DNA of 64,000 nucleotides from Lacticaseibacillus hegangensis (GTDB taxonomy: Bacteria; Bacillota; Bacilli; Lactobacillales; Lactobacillaceae): contig NZ_RHOL01000005.1 in assembly GCF_003946465.1 (NCBI RefSeq), positions 1-64,000 on the forward strand, read 5' to 3'. Positions 29,029 to 37,386 of this stretch are shown here, one piece after another. The notes below the pieces were generated by a model. That model saw nothing but the letters and a program-made list of their open reading frames with translations. It did not search any database and was not told the DNA's origin. A program made the position numbers and the translations under genes. Position 1 is the stretch's first letter, and every line of letters begins with the position of its first letter.

Positions 29029-30282
29029 ATGTTTGACAACGTTGAAACCACCGGGCCTGTGACCTGTTCGTTCTGCGGCAAGTCGCAGGACCAGGTGAAA
29101 AAGATCGTTGCTGGCCCTGGCGTTTACATCTGTAATGAATGTATCGACCTGTGCAAGGAGATCATTGACGAGGAGTTCAAGCAGGATGCCGCTGACAACA
29201 TGCTTGAAGTACCGAAGCCAGTCGAGATTCTGAAGGTCCTAAACGACTATGTGATCGGCCAAGACGCCGCCAAAAAGGCGCTGGCCGTCGCGGTTTACAA
29301 CCACTACAAGCGCGTGAACCAGATGAACGTGGCCGAAAAAGGCGACACGGAGCTGCAAAAGTCCAACATCGCCTTGATCGGGCCGACTGGGTCCGGGAAA
29401 ACCTTCCTGGCCCAGACGCTGGCGCGCATTTTGAACGTGCCGTTTGCCATCGCGGACGCGACGACCCTGACCGAAGCGGGCTACGTGGGTGAAGACGTTG
29501 AAAACATCTTGCTCAAGCTCCTGCAAAACGCCGACTACGATGTCGAGCGCGCGGAAAAGGGCATCGTCTACATCGATGAAATCGATAAGATCGCCAAAAA
29601 AGCTGAAAATGTCTCGATCACGCGGGATGTTTCCGGTGAAGGCGTTCAGCAGGCGCTGCTGAAGATCTTGGAAGGCACCATCGCCAACGTGCCACCGCAG
29701 GGCGGCCGCAAGCACCCGCAGCAGGAATTCATCCAGATCGACACGACGAACATCCTGTTTATTGTCGGTGGTGCGTTTGATGGCATCGAATCAATCGTGA
29801 AGAACCGGCTCGGCGAAAAGACGATTGGCTTCGGCAAGAACTCAGACGAGTCCAAGCTCGCCGAGGGTAAGTCACTGATGCAGCAGGTCGTTCCGGAAGA
29901 CCTGATGAAGTTCGGGATCATTCCTGAATTCATCGGCCGGATCCCGATCATTGCCTCGCTGGAGAAGCTGACCGAAGACGACTTGGTCCGCATCCTGACC
30001 GAGCCAAAGAACGCGCTGGTCAAGCAGTATCAGAAGCTGTTATCCCTGGACAACACCGAGCTAGAGTTTACATCCGGTGCGCTGCACGCGATTGCTCATA
30101 AGGCGATCGAGCGCGACACCGGGGCGCGCGGCTTGCGGTCCATCATCGAAGCGGTCATGCAGGACATGATGTTCACCCTCCCTTCAGAACCAGACGTGAC
30201 CAAGGCCGTTGTGACCAAGGGCGCCGTTGAAGGAACTGGCAAACCGGAGCTGATTAAAGCAAAAGACCAAAAGGCGTCCTAA
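29029..30282 (+). CDS. clpX: ATP-dependent Clp protease ATP-binding subunit ClpX
   Basis: ClpX unfolds tagged proteins and feeds them to ClpP. The 417 residues start with the four-cysteine zinc domain (Cys13, Cys16, Cys35, Cys38). They continue with Walker A GPTGSGKT at 118-125, Walker [10 protein letters not shown] near 182-190, the ERGIVYIDE-type core and the sensor 2 region [10 protein letters not shown]. The pore and ClpP-contacting loops lie in the expected range. AAGGGG precedes the ATG. In many Bacillota clpX is followed by engB (ysxC); here a DUF1304 gene, a redox pair and a toxin-antitoxin pair separate them. Confidence 0.97.
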   Translation: MFDNVETTGPVTCSFCGKSQDQVKKIVAGPGVYICNECIDLCKEIIDEEFKQDAADNMLEVPKPVEILKVLNDYVIGQDAAKKALAVAVYNHYKRVNQMNVAEKGDTELQKSNIALIGPTGSGKTFLAQTLARILNVPFAIADATTLTEAGYVGEDVENILLKLLQNADYDVERAEKGIVYIDEIDKIAKKAENVSITRDVSGEGVQQALLKILEGTIANVPPQGGRKHPQQEFIQIDTTNILFIVGGAFDGIESIVKNRLGEKTIGFGKNSDESKLAEGKSLMQQVVPEDLMKFGIIPEFIGRIPIIASLEKLTEDDLVRILTEPKNALVKQYQKLLSLDNTELEFTSGALHAIAHKAIERDTGARGLRSIIEAVMQDMMFTLPSEPDVTKAVVTKGAVEGTGKPELIKAKDQKAS

Positions 30283-30350
30283 GCAGACGCGTGTCCGCAG
30301 CGGGGTGTCTCGTTGCGGGCATTTTTGATGATGAGGAGGCGTGACCGAAA

Positions 30351-30728
30351 ATGATCATTTGGTGGTTAAAGGCGTTACTGGTGCTGATTGGGGTCGAGCA
30401 TCTCGGCATCGCGGTGCTTGAAATGCGCGGCGCACCGGCCAAGCAGGCTAGCGTCTTTGGGATGCCGCTTGAGTTTGTCAAACAGCCGCACGCGCAAATC
30501 GCCCTGGCTAACCAAGGTGTTTACAACCTTATGCTGGGTGCGGCGATGCTGGCGAGTGCCTTCACCATCGCCGGGGCGGCCTTTGTGACCGTTGCGTTGA
30601 TCCTGCTGGTCTTTCTGCTGGTGGTCGGCGTTTACGGTGGGGTGACCGTGACGCGCAAGATTTTCCTGGTGCAGGTGCTGCCGGCCGTGATTGGGCTGGC
30701 GCTGGTGCTGATTGCACTGATGGCCTAA
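30351..30728 (+). CDS. DUF1304 membrane protein
   Basis: The 125-residue protein fits the DUF1304 family: four hydrophobic segments, EHLGIAVLEM in the first, NQGVYNLMLGAAML in the middle, and VYGGVTVTRKIFLVQVLPA before the last. Its function is unknown. GAGGAGG lies before the ATG. It is separated from clpX by 68 bases and closed by a strong terminator shared with the converging Rrf2 gene. Confidence 0.8.
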   Translation: MIIWWLKALLVLIGVEHLGIAVLEMRGAPAKQASVFGMPLEFVKQPHAQIALANQGVYNLMLGAAMLASAFTIAGAAFVTVALILLVFLLVVGVYGGVTVTRKIFLVQVLPAVIGLALVLIALMA

Positions 30729-30752
30729 CGATTCGATCAAAGCGCCAAAAAA

Positions 30753-30807
30753 GGTCTCAAACCCGCTGTTGATAGTTCAACAGGTCGGGTTTGAGACCAT
30801 TTTTTCG
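30753..30807. terminator. Bidirectional terminator between converging genes
   Basis: GGTCTCAAACCCG pairs perfectly with CGGGTTTGAGACC, with A-run and T-run on the two sides, so it can stop both the DUF1304 and the Rrf2 transcripts. Confidence 0.88.
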
Positions 30808-31248
30808 CTAGACCATCATGTTCCGGGCTTTGGCGCGGTCAACGATGCCGTCGATGATCTGCTGCACGCTGACCTCGGCCATTTTGGCTTCGGCTGCCTG
30901 CTGCACCTGATCGTAGACTTCATTAAGGGTGTCCTGAATGTTGCCGCCGATTGGGCACTGCGGATTGGTTTTCTCATCGACGTGCAGCAGGGGCGTGTCA
31001 GCCGCCACGACGCGGTAAACGTCGAGCAGGCTAATCTCGGCGGCCGGCCTGGCGAGCGCCGGCTGCACCATGCCGGGATGGCTGGTGAGCAGCCCGCCTT
31101 TGACCAGCATGGCCATCAGGCGCCGCACCACACTGGGGTTTGCCTCAATGCTGGCCGCAATGTTCTTGCTCGACAGGTCCCATCCGGCTCCGATTTGGAC
31201 GTAGGCGAGGACGTGGACAGCGTCGCTTAATTTGTGGGAGTATTGCAC
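30808..31248 (-). CDS. Rrf2-family transcriptional regulator
   Basis: This 146-residue DNA-binding protein has an N-terminal winged helix (YSHKLSDAVHVLAYV, SSKNIAASIEANPSVVRRLM) and the family wing GLLTSHPGMVQPALARPAAEISLLDVYRVV. Only one cysteine (in TNPQCPIGG) is present, so it is not an iron-sulfur IscR type. It resembles the YwnA-like branch that responds to redox or small-molecule stress. It lies 40 bases downstream of the NmrA-like reductase on the same strand and probably controls that gene and itself. Confidence 0.88.
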   Translation of the reverse strand: MQYSHKLSDAVHVLAYVQIGAGWDLSSKNIAASIEANPSVVRRLMAMLVKGGLLTSHPGMVQPALARPAAEISLLDVYRVVAADTPLLHVDEKTNPQCPIGGNIQDTLNEVYDQVQQAAEAKMAEVSVQQIIDGIVDRAKARNMMV

Positions 31249-31288
31249 TGCTTGTCACCTCAGTTTGCTTGGATCGGGTTGTTAGGCC

Positions 31289-32134
31289 TTATTTTAGCAC
31301 TTCTTTAACGGCGTCAGAAAGTGGGGTGAGGGCGTGGCCAAGCACGTCCGGCAGGTCGGTGGTGGCTTCGTCCAGCACGCCTGCCTTGATCATCGCCATG
31401 CCGCCGGCAAAAATGCCGGTCAATTTGGCAGGGACACCGCTGGCCGCGAGCGCTGCCTGGTAGTCGGCGTCGTTCAGACTTTTGATCTCAAACTGGCCGC
31501 TGATGGCGTCGGCCAACTCGCGATAGGTGCGGGCTGGGCCGGCAAATTCGTAGACCGACTTGGTGTCCTCTGCTGCTAGCACATCGGCTGCGGCCTCTGC
31601 GTATTCTCGCTCAAGCGCCCAGCCGACCTTGCCTTCGCCGGCAGAATAGAGAAAGTCCTGACCAGCCGCGGCCGCCTTCAAGCGGGAGAGTTCGTTTTCT
31701 AGGTACCAGTTATTGCGCAGGAAGCTGTGCTTGATGCCGGCAGCCAGAATTGCCTGCTCGGTCGCGTGGTGATCACTCGCCAGCGCGGCAGTGGAAACGT
31801 CGGCCTTCGGAAAACTGGTGTAGGCAATGTAGCCCACGCCGGCGCGCTTGGCTGCCGCGACCACGTTCTGGTGCTGCTGGAGCCGCGGCACTGCGGCGCC
31901 GGGGATGGAGGAAACGAAGAGCAGCCGGTCGATGTCTTTCAGGGCTTCCGTCATCTGATCCGGGTCGGTGTAGTCGGCTTGGCGGACAGTCACGCCGGCA
32001 GGGACCACTAGCTTGGCCTTTTCGGTGTTGCGGGCCAACGCCACGATGCTGCTGGCGGGCACGAGTGCGGCGAGTTGTTTCAATGCGCGCTGGCCGAAGT
32101 GACCAGTGGCGCCGGTTACTGCATAAGTTGTCAT
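31289..32134 (-). CDS. NmrA-family NAD(P)-binding oxidoreductase
   Basis: The 281-residue protein has the Rossmann motif TGATGHFGQRAL near the N-terminus, RNTEKAKLVV (NADP-type), and DYTDPDQMTEALKDIDRLLFVSS, like NAD(P)H:quinone oxidoreductase 2 and NmrA-type proteins. It probably reduces quinones or senses the NADP(H) ratio; the substrate is unknown. The start at 32,134 is supported by AAGGAG ten bases upstream. An Rrf2 regulator is the next gene, and a palindrome overlaps its probable promoter, so redox-controlled expression is likely. Confidence 0.86.
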   Translation of the reverse strand: MTTYAVTGATGHFGQRALKQLAALVPASSIVALARNTEKAKLVVPAGVTVRQADYTDPDQMTEALKDIDRLLFVSSIPGAAVPRLQQHQNVVAAAKRAGVGYIAYTSFPKADVSTAALASDHHATEQAILAAGIKHSFLRNNWYLENELSRLKAAAAGQDFLYSAGEGKVGWALEREYAEAAADVLAAEDTKSVYEFAGPARTYRELADAISGQFEIKSLNDADYQAALAASGVPAKLTGIFAGGMAMIKAGVLDEATTDLPDVLGHALTPLSDAVKEVLK

Positions 32135-32178
32135 ATTAGAGGATCTCCTTAGTTGAATATTCTTTCCTGTGCAGGTTA

Positions 32179-32206
32179 ATGTAACATGTTGTTTTAAAAA
32201 GCACAA
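32179..32206 (-). promoter_or_regulatory. Promoter with overlapping palindrome, NmrA-Rrf2 operon
   Basis: On the minus strand TTGTGC (32,206-32,201) and TTACAT (32,184-32,179) are 16 bases apart. The palindrome AACATGTT at 32,183-32,190 touches the -10 element, a natural place for an Rrf2 operator. Confidence 0.4.
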
Positions 32207-32343
32207 GCCGATTTTTTTATGCCGGGCACCTTCAGCCGATCAAAGTTAAACTAATTTGAGTAATTAGGTCTCCTATTGGGCAGAATTCTGTACAATGGGC
32301 TTCCATTGGTAGTATCATGGTAGTACGAAAAGAGGGGAAACGT

Positions 32344-32616
32344 ATGGCAGTTGAACAGAAGAAACGTTTGCAAATTAAACTGGATAAAGAACTTAGTGAA
32401 GAGGGCGCCGAGCTGTTTGATCGCCTGGGTATGACGCCGACTGCCGTGATTACAGCCATGTATAAGCGAGCAATCGCAGAAGGCGGAATTCCTTTTCCAA
32501 TGACGCTCACGGAAGAGGAAAAGGACGAAATGGACTTAACCCGCTTGGTTTACGATTCATCTGCACCCTTGATTTCAGATCCTGAGGCAATCAACAAGTT
32601 CTTAGAAGAGGAGTAG
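32344..32616 (+). CDS. RelB/DinJ-type antitoxin
   Basis: The 90-residue protein has a ribbon-helix-helix start (KKRLQIKLDKELSEEGAELFDRLGMTPTAVITAMYKRAI), typical of RelB/DinJ antitoxins, then an acidic C-terminal tail (LTEEEKDEMDLT, FLEEE) that would wrap the toxin. The ATG at 32,344 follows AGAGGGG; the upstream ATG at 32,317 lacks a ribosome binding site. Three bases separate it from the toxin gene, the usual operon layout. The antitoxin is intact although its partner is not. Confidence 0.85.
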   Translation: MAVEQKKRLQIKLDKELSEEGAELFDRLGMTPTAVITAMYKRAIAEGGIPFPMTLTEEEKDEMDLTRLVYDSSAPLISDPEAINKFLEEE

Positions 32617-32619
32617 ACG

Positions 32620-32988
32620 ATGGCTCCCTTGAAAAGTAACACCGTGGTCAGTGCGTTCGTGAGGTTCAAGAGTGCCACTGGTCAAAAGGGTAAGGCACGA
32701 CCGGTGCTGATTTTTAAGCGGCCGGGCGAATATGCGATCGGGCTGAAGATTACCACTGCTTATGAGAACAAGCCCGATTATTTGAAGAAGGTCTTTTACG
32801 AGATTCAAGACTGGTAAGCCGCGGGTTTGCGGAAGAAGTCTTGGGTCGATACTGCTTTTCGAATCGATCTGCGTCAAATGGAAGTCACTCAGGTGATTGG
32901 TGCGCTGAAGCCCCGGGATGTTCGAGGATTAAAGGCGTTTTATCAAAAGCGTCAAAGTAGTCAGGGAATTGTTCGCCCCTCAAAATGA
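32620..32988 (+). pseudogene. PemK/MazF-like toxin with an internal stop codon
   Basis: The first 65 codons encode FVRFKSATGQKGKARPVLIF and end YEIQDW. A TAA at 32,815-32,817 then interrupts the frame, after which the same frame continues for 56 codons with AAGLRKKSWVDTAFRIDL and QVIGALKPRDVRGLKAFY, the usual second half of this toxin family. A CAA-to-TAA change (Gln to stop) explains it. The full gene would be about 122 residues. The truncated product lacks half of the fold, so the toxin is probably dead while the antitoxin remains. Confidence 0.82.
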
Positions 32989-33214
32989 TTATTCTCGAGC
33001 GCTCCCTGCTCAGATGGGCTTTCGTTTTAATTGCATCGGCTTTTCAGCAAGCATCCTCGATTTTCTTGAGGGTGTTTTGATTTGGGTAGTGAAGTCCTTT
33101 AAAAATCAAAAATTGGCTCACGGGTAAACGTCACCAAACCGTAACCGAGCCGATGAGCCCAAATCAGGAGCGTGTATGCTACACTTAAAAGCAGAGCGTT
33201 TCAGGAGGTAGCAA

Positions 33215-33817
33215 ATGAAAGTCAACAATGTCAGCCTGACCATCAGTGCGGTCAGCGCGGCGCAGTACCCGGACACCGGGTATCCGGAGATCGTGTTTGT
33301 CGGCCGCAGCAACGTCGGCAAGTCGAGCCTAATCAACAAGCTGATCGACCGCAAAAGCATGGCGCGCACCAGTGCGGTGCCAGGCAAGACGCAGACCCTG
33401 AATTTTTACAACATTGAGGATCTGCTGTACTTCGTCGACGTGCCGGGCTATGGGTACGCGAAGGTGTCCAAGCGGGATCGCGAGCGCTTCGCCGGGATGA
33501 TTGAGGAGTACCTGAGCACGCGCAAGCCGTTCCGCGGGGCGGTGCAGCTGGTCGACGCGCGCCACACGCCCAGCGAGGATGACGTGTCGATGTATCAGTA
33601 CCTCAAGTACTTCAACGTCGATGTGCTGGTGGTCGGCACTAAGGTCGATAAGACGAGCAAAGCCAAGCGCCAAACGATCATGCGCGATATCAAGCGCACG
33701 CTGGACCTGAACCAAACGGACCAGCTGGTGATGTTCTCGGCGACGACGGGCGAGGGCAAGGACGCCGTGTGGGACTGGCTGGAAAAGCAAACGGGAATCG
33801 GAGGCAGTGAAAAATGA
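33215..33817 (+). CDS. engB: Ribosome biogenesis GTPase EngB (YsxC)
   Basis: EngB helps late assembly of the 50S ribosomal subunit. The 200 residues show G1 GRSNVGKSS at 30-38, the switch I threonine region RTSAVPGKTQTLNFY, G3 DVPGYGYA and G4 TKVDK. Length is normal. GGAGG lies before the ATG and a TATGCT at 33,175-33,180 may be its -10. The stop overlaps the next ATG by four bases, so the MazG-like gene is coupled. Confidence 0.96.
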   Translation: MKVNNVSLTISAVSAAQYPDTGYPEIVFVGRSNVGKSSLINKLIDRKSMARTSAVPGKTQTLNFYNIEDLLYFVDVPGYGYAKVSKRDRERFAGMIEEYLSTRKPFRGAVQLVDARHTPSEDDVSMYQYLKYFNVDVLVVGTKVDKTSKAKRQTIMRDIKRTLDLNQTDQLVMFSATTGEGKDAVWDWLEKQTGIGGSEK

Positions 33818-34104
33818 ATTTGAATGAGTATCAGCAAAAGGCCAACAAGACGCTGGCCGGCAATGAGCACGTGTTGACCAACCTGACTTTGGGGCTGGCC
33901 TCGGATTCCGGGCTGGTGGTCGACCGCATCAAGCGCTACGCCTTTCAGGGCCAGGACCTCGAACCGGACAAGCTCAAAGACGAGCTGGGCGACGTGCTTT
34001 GGTACCTGTCACAAATCGCACTCTGGGCGGACATTCCGCTGGACGATGTCGCCAAGGCCAACTTGAAGACGCTGGCCAAGAAGTACCCGGAAGCCAAGCT
34101 TTAA
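33814..34104 (+). CDS. MazG-like nucleotide pyrophosphohydrolase
   Basis: This 96-residue all-alpha protein has the MazG-type signature KLKDELGDVLWYLSQIALWADIPLDDVAKANLKTL. Its acidic residues (E and D in DELGDVLWY) bind the metal. It should hydrolyse nucleoside triphosphates to monophosphates, cleaning the nucleotide pool or limiting alarmones; the exact substrate is unclear. It overlaps engB by four bases, and a terminator follows. Confidence 0.87.
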   Translation: MNLNEYQQKANKTLAGNEHVLTNLTLGLASDSGLVVDRIKRYAFQGQDLEPDKLKDELGDVLWYLSQIALWADIPLDDVAKANLKTLAKKYPEAKL

Positions 34105-34112
34105 CACTGAAC

Positions 34113-34136
34113 GGTCGAGGTTGCCTCGGCCTTTTT
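34113..34136 (+). terminator. Terminator after engB-mazG
   Basis: GGTCGAGG pairs with CCTCGGCC (one G-U pair) around a three-base loop, followed by TTTTTC. Confidence 0.8.
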
Positions 34137-34201
34137 CATTCTCAGCAGAACCGCTGCGTTCGCGTTATACTGAAAATAGCAAAAAGAAATGAGGCCCCTT
34201 G

Positions 34202-34975
34202 ATGAATGTTTTCTTGCTCACGATAATTCTGGTGCTAACCGGCCTGGGCGGTGGCTTGCTGTCGTCGATGGCCGGCATGGCCTCCCTGATCGTGTACCCG
34301 GTGCTGATTGCCCTGGGGGTGCCGCCGGTGTCAGCCAATGTCACCAACACCGCCGCGATGATTTTCACCGGCGTCGGCGCGGGGCTGTCTTCGGAAAAAG
34401 AGCTGCGGGCCAACCGCAACCTGATGTTTGCGGTCACGGGCTACGCGGTGGCCGGCGGGATCGTTGGGGCGCTCATCTTAGCGGTGGCGCCGAGTTCGAC
34501 CTTTGAAAAAGTCGTGCCGTTTCTGATCGCCATCGCCGGGGGCTTGATGCTCTGGTCAGCCCGCGGCAGCATGCCGGCTGGTAGTGTTGGGCACACCGTT
34601 AAAGGCTGGCAGCTGATCGGGCGCAACGCCGTGGTGTTCCTGGTGGGCCTGTACATCGGGTACTTCGGGGCAGCGGCGGGAATCGTCATGCTGGCAGTGT
34701 TGTCCCTGACCCTGCCGGTGTCGTTTGCCGTTTCCAACGCTCTGAAAAACTTCGCCACGTTCCTGACCAACATCGTGTCGCTGGTGATTTACGCGTTCAC
34801 GACCAAGGTTTACTGGCTGATGGTGCTGCCGCTGGGGATCGGCATGTTCGTTGGCGGCTTCATTGGACCGATGGTGGTGCGCCACGTCCCGCAACGCGCG
34901 ATTCGCATTGCGGTCGGCATCGCCGCGTTTGGGCTGGCGGCGTACTTCTTTTACACCGCGTATCTTGCCAAATAA
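34202..34975 (+). CDS. TauE/SafE-family (TSUP) permease
   Basis: The protein of about 257 residues has seven to eight hydrophobic segments. The TSUP marks are LTGLGGGLLSSMAGMASLIVYPVL in the first segment and GLYIGYFGAAAGIVMLAVL in the second half, an internal duplication typical of the family. Members export sulfite, sulfonates or related organic anions; the substrate is not evident. I chose the ATG at 34,202; a TTG lies directly before it. GAGG is close upstream. The gene has its own terminator. Confidence 0.87.
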   Translation: MNVFLLTIILVLTGLGGGLLSSMAGMASLIVYPVLIALGVPPVSANVTNTAAMIFTGVGAGLSSEKELRANRNLMFAVTGYAVAGGIVGALILAVAPSSTFEKVVPFLIAIAGGLMLWSARGSMPAGSVGHTVKGWQLIGRNAVVFLVGLYIGYFGAAAGIVMLAVLSLTLPVSFAVSNALKNFATFLTNIVSLVIYAFTTKVYWLMVLPLGIGMFVGGFIGPMVVRHVPQRAIRIAVGIAAFGLAAYFFYTAYLAK

Positions 34976-34977
34976 AA

Positions 34978-35010
34978 AATGACGCTGGGCGAGCTGCCTA
35001 GCGTCATTTG
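34978..35010. terminator. Bidirectional terminator between permease and dehydrogenase
   Basis: AATGACGCT (34,978-34,986) pairs with AGCGTCATT (35,000-35,008), with A-run before and T-run after. The two flanking genes converge. Confidence 0.75.
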
Positions 35011-35021
35011 CGGCTTCTGCG

Positions 35022-35978
35022 TTAATTAACTGGGGTGATGGCTTCGCCGCGGCTGACTTTGATGACATTCTCGGCGCAAATCATCGCCATGGCGTCGCGC
35101 GCCTCGACCGTCGCGTTGCCAATGTGCGGCGTCAGGATGACGTTCTTCATGGTCTTCAGGCGCGGCTCGACTTGCGGCTCGTGTTCGTAAACGTCCAGCG
35201 CCGCGCCAGCGATGTCGCCTGCGGCCAAGGCGTCCGCCAAAGCCGCTTCATCGATGATCGGCCCGCGCGCCGCGTTGATCAGCAGTGCCGACTTTTTCAT
35301 CGTCTTGAACGCCCCAGCGTTGAACTGGTGAAAATTCTCGGCGGTTTGCGGCGCGTGCAGGGTGATGACGTCGGCCTGCGCGATCAGCTGGTCAAAGGGG
35401 ACGAAGGTCGCGCCCAGCGCCTGCTCGGTGGTCGCAGGGAGCTGGTGGCGCTGCGTGTACAGAATTTTCATGTCGAAAGCGGCGGCGCGCTTGGCCACCG
35501 CCTGGCCGATGTGGCCGGCGCCGACGATGCCCAAAGTTTTGCCGGCCAGCTCGTGGCCCAGGAAAAACAGGGGCTGCCAGCCGTCAAAGCCGGTGGCGCG
35601 CATCAGCTGGTCGCCTTCGACGATGCGATGCGACAGCGCCAGCATCAGCCCCAGCGTGACCTCGGCGACCGCGGTGGTCGAAACCGCCGGCGTGTTGGTG
35701 ACGGGGATGTGGCGCGCGCTGGCGGCGGCCACGTCGATGTTGTTGAAGCCGGCGCCATAGTTGGCGATCAGTTTCAGATTGTGTGCCTGGTCGATGACGG
35801 CCTTGGTGACCTGAGTCGACAGGGTCGCAATCAGAAAATCGGCGTCGCGGGTGCTTGCTGCCAGCTCGGCTTCGCTGATCAGCCCGCGGCCTTGGTACTG
35901 ATCCACAGCGAAACCTCCCTTGCTCAAGGCGTTTGCGGCCGCTTCGGGAATGCGGTCAGAGATGAATACTTTTGCCAT
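35022..35978 (-). CDS. D-2-hydroxyacid dehydrogenase (phosphoglycerate dehydrogenase-like)
   Basis: The 318-residue protein is an NAD-dependent 2-hydroxyacid dehydrogenase. It has the substrate-binding NYGAGFNNIDV, the nucleotide-binding GIVGAGHIGQAVAKR, the catalytic arginine in LINAARGPIIDE, the glutamate in ALDVYEHEP, and the catalytic histidine in LTPHIGNAT. It would reduce a 2-keto acid or glyoxylate-type compound; no serB or serC gene is nearby, so a serine-pathway role is not indicated. The start at 35,978 follows GGAGGG; upstream codons have no ribosome binding site. Confidence 0.92.
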   Translation of the reverse strand: MAKVFISDRIPEAAANALSKGGFAVDQYQGRGLISEAELAASTRDADFLIATLSTQVTKAVIDQAHNLKLIANYGAGFNNIDVAAASARHIPVTNTPAVSTTAVAEVTLGLMLALSHRIVEGDQLMRATGFDGWQPLFFLGHELAGKTLGIVGAGHIGQAVAKRAAAFDMKILYTQRHQLPATTEQALGATFVPFDQLIAQADVITLHAPQTAENFHQFNAGAFKTMKKSALLINAARGPIIDEAALADALAAGDIAGAALDVYEHEPQVEPRLKTMKNVILTPHIGNATVEARDAMAMICAENVIKVSRGEAITPVN

Positions 35979-36049
35979 GTGAGTCCCTCCATTCGCCTTG
36001 ATTCTACCACGTCTTCGATTGTGGCCAACCATTTTGGCTTGGCGCGGCG

Positions 36050-36075
36050 AAAAAAAGACCGCCTTGCAGGCGATC
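36050..36075 (-). terminator. Terminator of the 50-residue basic protein gene
   Basis: On the minus strand GATCGCC pairs with GGCGGTC around a short loop (TGCAA), followed by TTTTTTT. Confidence 0.78.
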
Positions 36076-36081
36076 TGAGTG

Positions 36082-36234
36082 TTACTTCTTGGCTTTATCC
36101 TTGGCCGCTTTGGCCTTATCGGCTTTTTCCTTGGCCTTGGGATCCGGGCCAGCCGCCTTGGCCGCTTCGGGAATGGTGGCGAACTTGTCGAACATTTCGC
36201 CCCAGTCGTTTTTGGTGTTTACTTTCAAGCCCAT
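36082..36234 (-). CDS. Small Lys/Ala-rich protein, 50 residues
   Basis: The first half is mixed (MGLKVNTKNDWGEMFDKFAT), the second half almost only Ala, Lys, Asp and Glu (AAKAAGPDPKAKEKADKAKA). GAAGGGAG lies before the ATG, and a terminator stands directly behind the stop, so expression as a separate small protein is likely. The repeating KAK/KADK pattern suggests a charged helix that could bind nucleic acid or acidic surfaces, which is a guess. I do not recognise a named family. Confidence 0.7.
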   Translation of the reverse strand: MGLKVNTKNDWGEMFDKFATIPEAAKAAGPDPKAKEKADKAKAAKDKAKK

Positions 36235-36394
36235 GCGCAGACACTCCCTTCGTTGCTGTTAGTATAGCATGTTTGCATCGGCTGAGAAAAAATGAATTTT
36301 TCTTCGTATATATATTGCATAAAAACTAATTAGCGTGTATAGTTGGTCTCAAGATATTAGTTCGGCGTCTCGCCGGCGAAGGGAAGTAGTCAAT

Positions 36395-37144
36395 ATGAGC
36401 GATTCACAGCCATTGATTCAAATCGATCATCTCGTGAAAAAGTTTGGGGACCAGGTCGTCTTGAATGATATTTCGGAAACCATCAACAAAGGCGACGTTA
36501 TTGTCATCATCGGCGCGTCTGGCGGTGGCAAGTCGACGTTCCTGCGCAGCTTGAACCTGTTAAACAAGCCGACCAGCGGCTCGGTCAAGTTTGAGGGTAC
36601 TGACCTGACGACGCTGAGTGAGAAAGATCTCGACAAGGTCCGCGAAAAGATGGGCATGGTGTTCCAGCAGTTCAACCTGTTCCCGAACATGACCGTGCTC
36701 GACAACATCAAGCTGGCGCCGATGAAGGTCAAGGCCGCAGACGACGCCGCGGCCACCCAAAAGGCTAAAGCCTTACTTGACCAGGTCGGCCTGGACGACA
36801 AGGCCGATGAGTTCCCAAGCAGCCTGTCTGGTGGGCAGATGCAGCGTGTCGCCATTGCGCGGGCGCTGGCCATGGAACCGGACGTCATGCTGTTTGACGA
36901 ACCGACCTCGGCACTTGACCCAGAAATGGTCGGCGAAGTCCTGAAGGTTATGGAGGACTTGGCCAAGTCCGGCATGACCATGGTCATTGTCACGCATGAA
37001 ATGGGCTTTGCCCGTCAGGTGGCCAACGAGGTCTGGTTCATGGACCAAGGCGTCATCGCCGAAAAGGGCAAACCGGAAGACATTTTCAGTCACCCGCAGG
37101 AAGACCGGACCAAAGAATTCCTGAGCAAAGTGCTGGCTCAGTAA
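36395..37144 (+). CDS. Amino-acid ABC transporter ATP-binding protein (GlnQ type)
   Basis: The 249-residue ATPase has Walker [10 protein letters not shown] at 40-48, the Q-loop in [18 protein letters not shown], the signature [17 protein letters not shown], Walker [15 protein letters not shown] and the H-loop VTHEM. The residues around Q-loop and signature are those of polar-amino-acid importers. GAAGGGAAG precedes the ATG. No permease or binding-protein gene is next to it, so it must work with partners elsewhere or be a remnant. Expression appears to start from an AT-rich promoter region around 36,300-36,350. Confidence 0.88.
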   Translation: MSDSQPLIQIDHLVKKFGDQVVLNDISETINKGDVIVIIGASGGGKSTFLRSLNLLNKPTSGSVKFEGTDLTTLSEKDLDKVREKMGMVFQQFNLFPNMTVLDNIKLAPMKVKAADDAAATQKAKALLDQVGLDDKADEFPSSLSGGQMQRVAIARALAMEPDVMLFDEPTSALDPEMVGEVLKVMEDLAKSGMTMVIVTHEMGFARQVANEVWFMDQGVIAEKGKPEDIFSHPQEDRTKEFLSKVLAQ

Positions 37145-37386
37145 TTTTAGCCATAATCGGGCTAATGGCTGGCAACACTCGAACATCTAGCTACGCTGAG
37201 AGCTTTAGCGCAAGAGACTAGCGCCAAGGGCCCCAGGTAGGCTAGCTGTCGAGTTAAAAGCGCCATCCTTTCGCTCCTTGATTCAAAAATACTGCCCTGA
37301 CCGGGGAGATTTCCCAACCGGCCAGGGCAGCTTTTTTGTACGACGGAAAACTCGCAATTTCCATTGCGTCATTGCGAGTGAGTGGC
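37145..37386. other. 242-base gap with terminator hairpins
   Basis: A strong plus-strand terminator lies at 37,292-37,338: CTGCCCTG-A-CCGG pairs with CCGG-C-CAGGGCAG, followed by six T. It is about 150 bases behind glnQ. A second inverted repeat, ACTCGCAAT/ATTGCGAGT, at about 37,350-37,380 could end the minus-strand aldo/keto reductase transcript. A minus-strand frame at 37,163-37,267 (34 residues, GGAG before its ATG) is weak. The rest holds nothing I can identify. Confidence 0.55.

Noticed and set aside
37163-37267. 34-residue minus-strand frame downstream of the glnQ-type gene
   Set aside because: GGAG lies before the ATG, but the peptide has no clear character and the stretch is rich in hairpins; kept only as a note.
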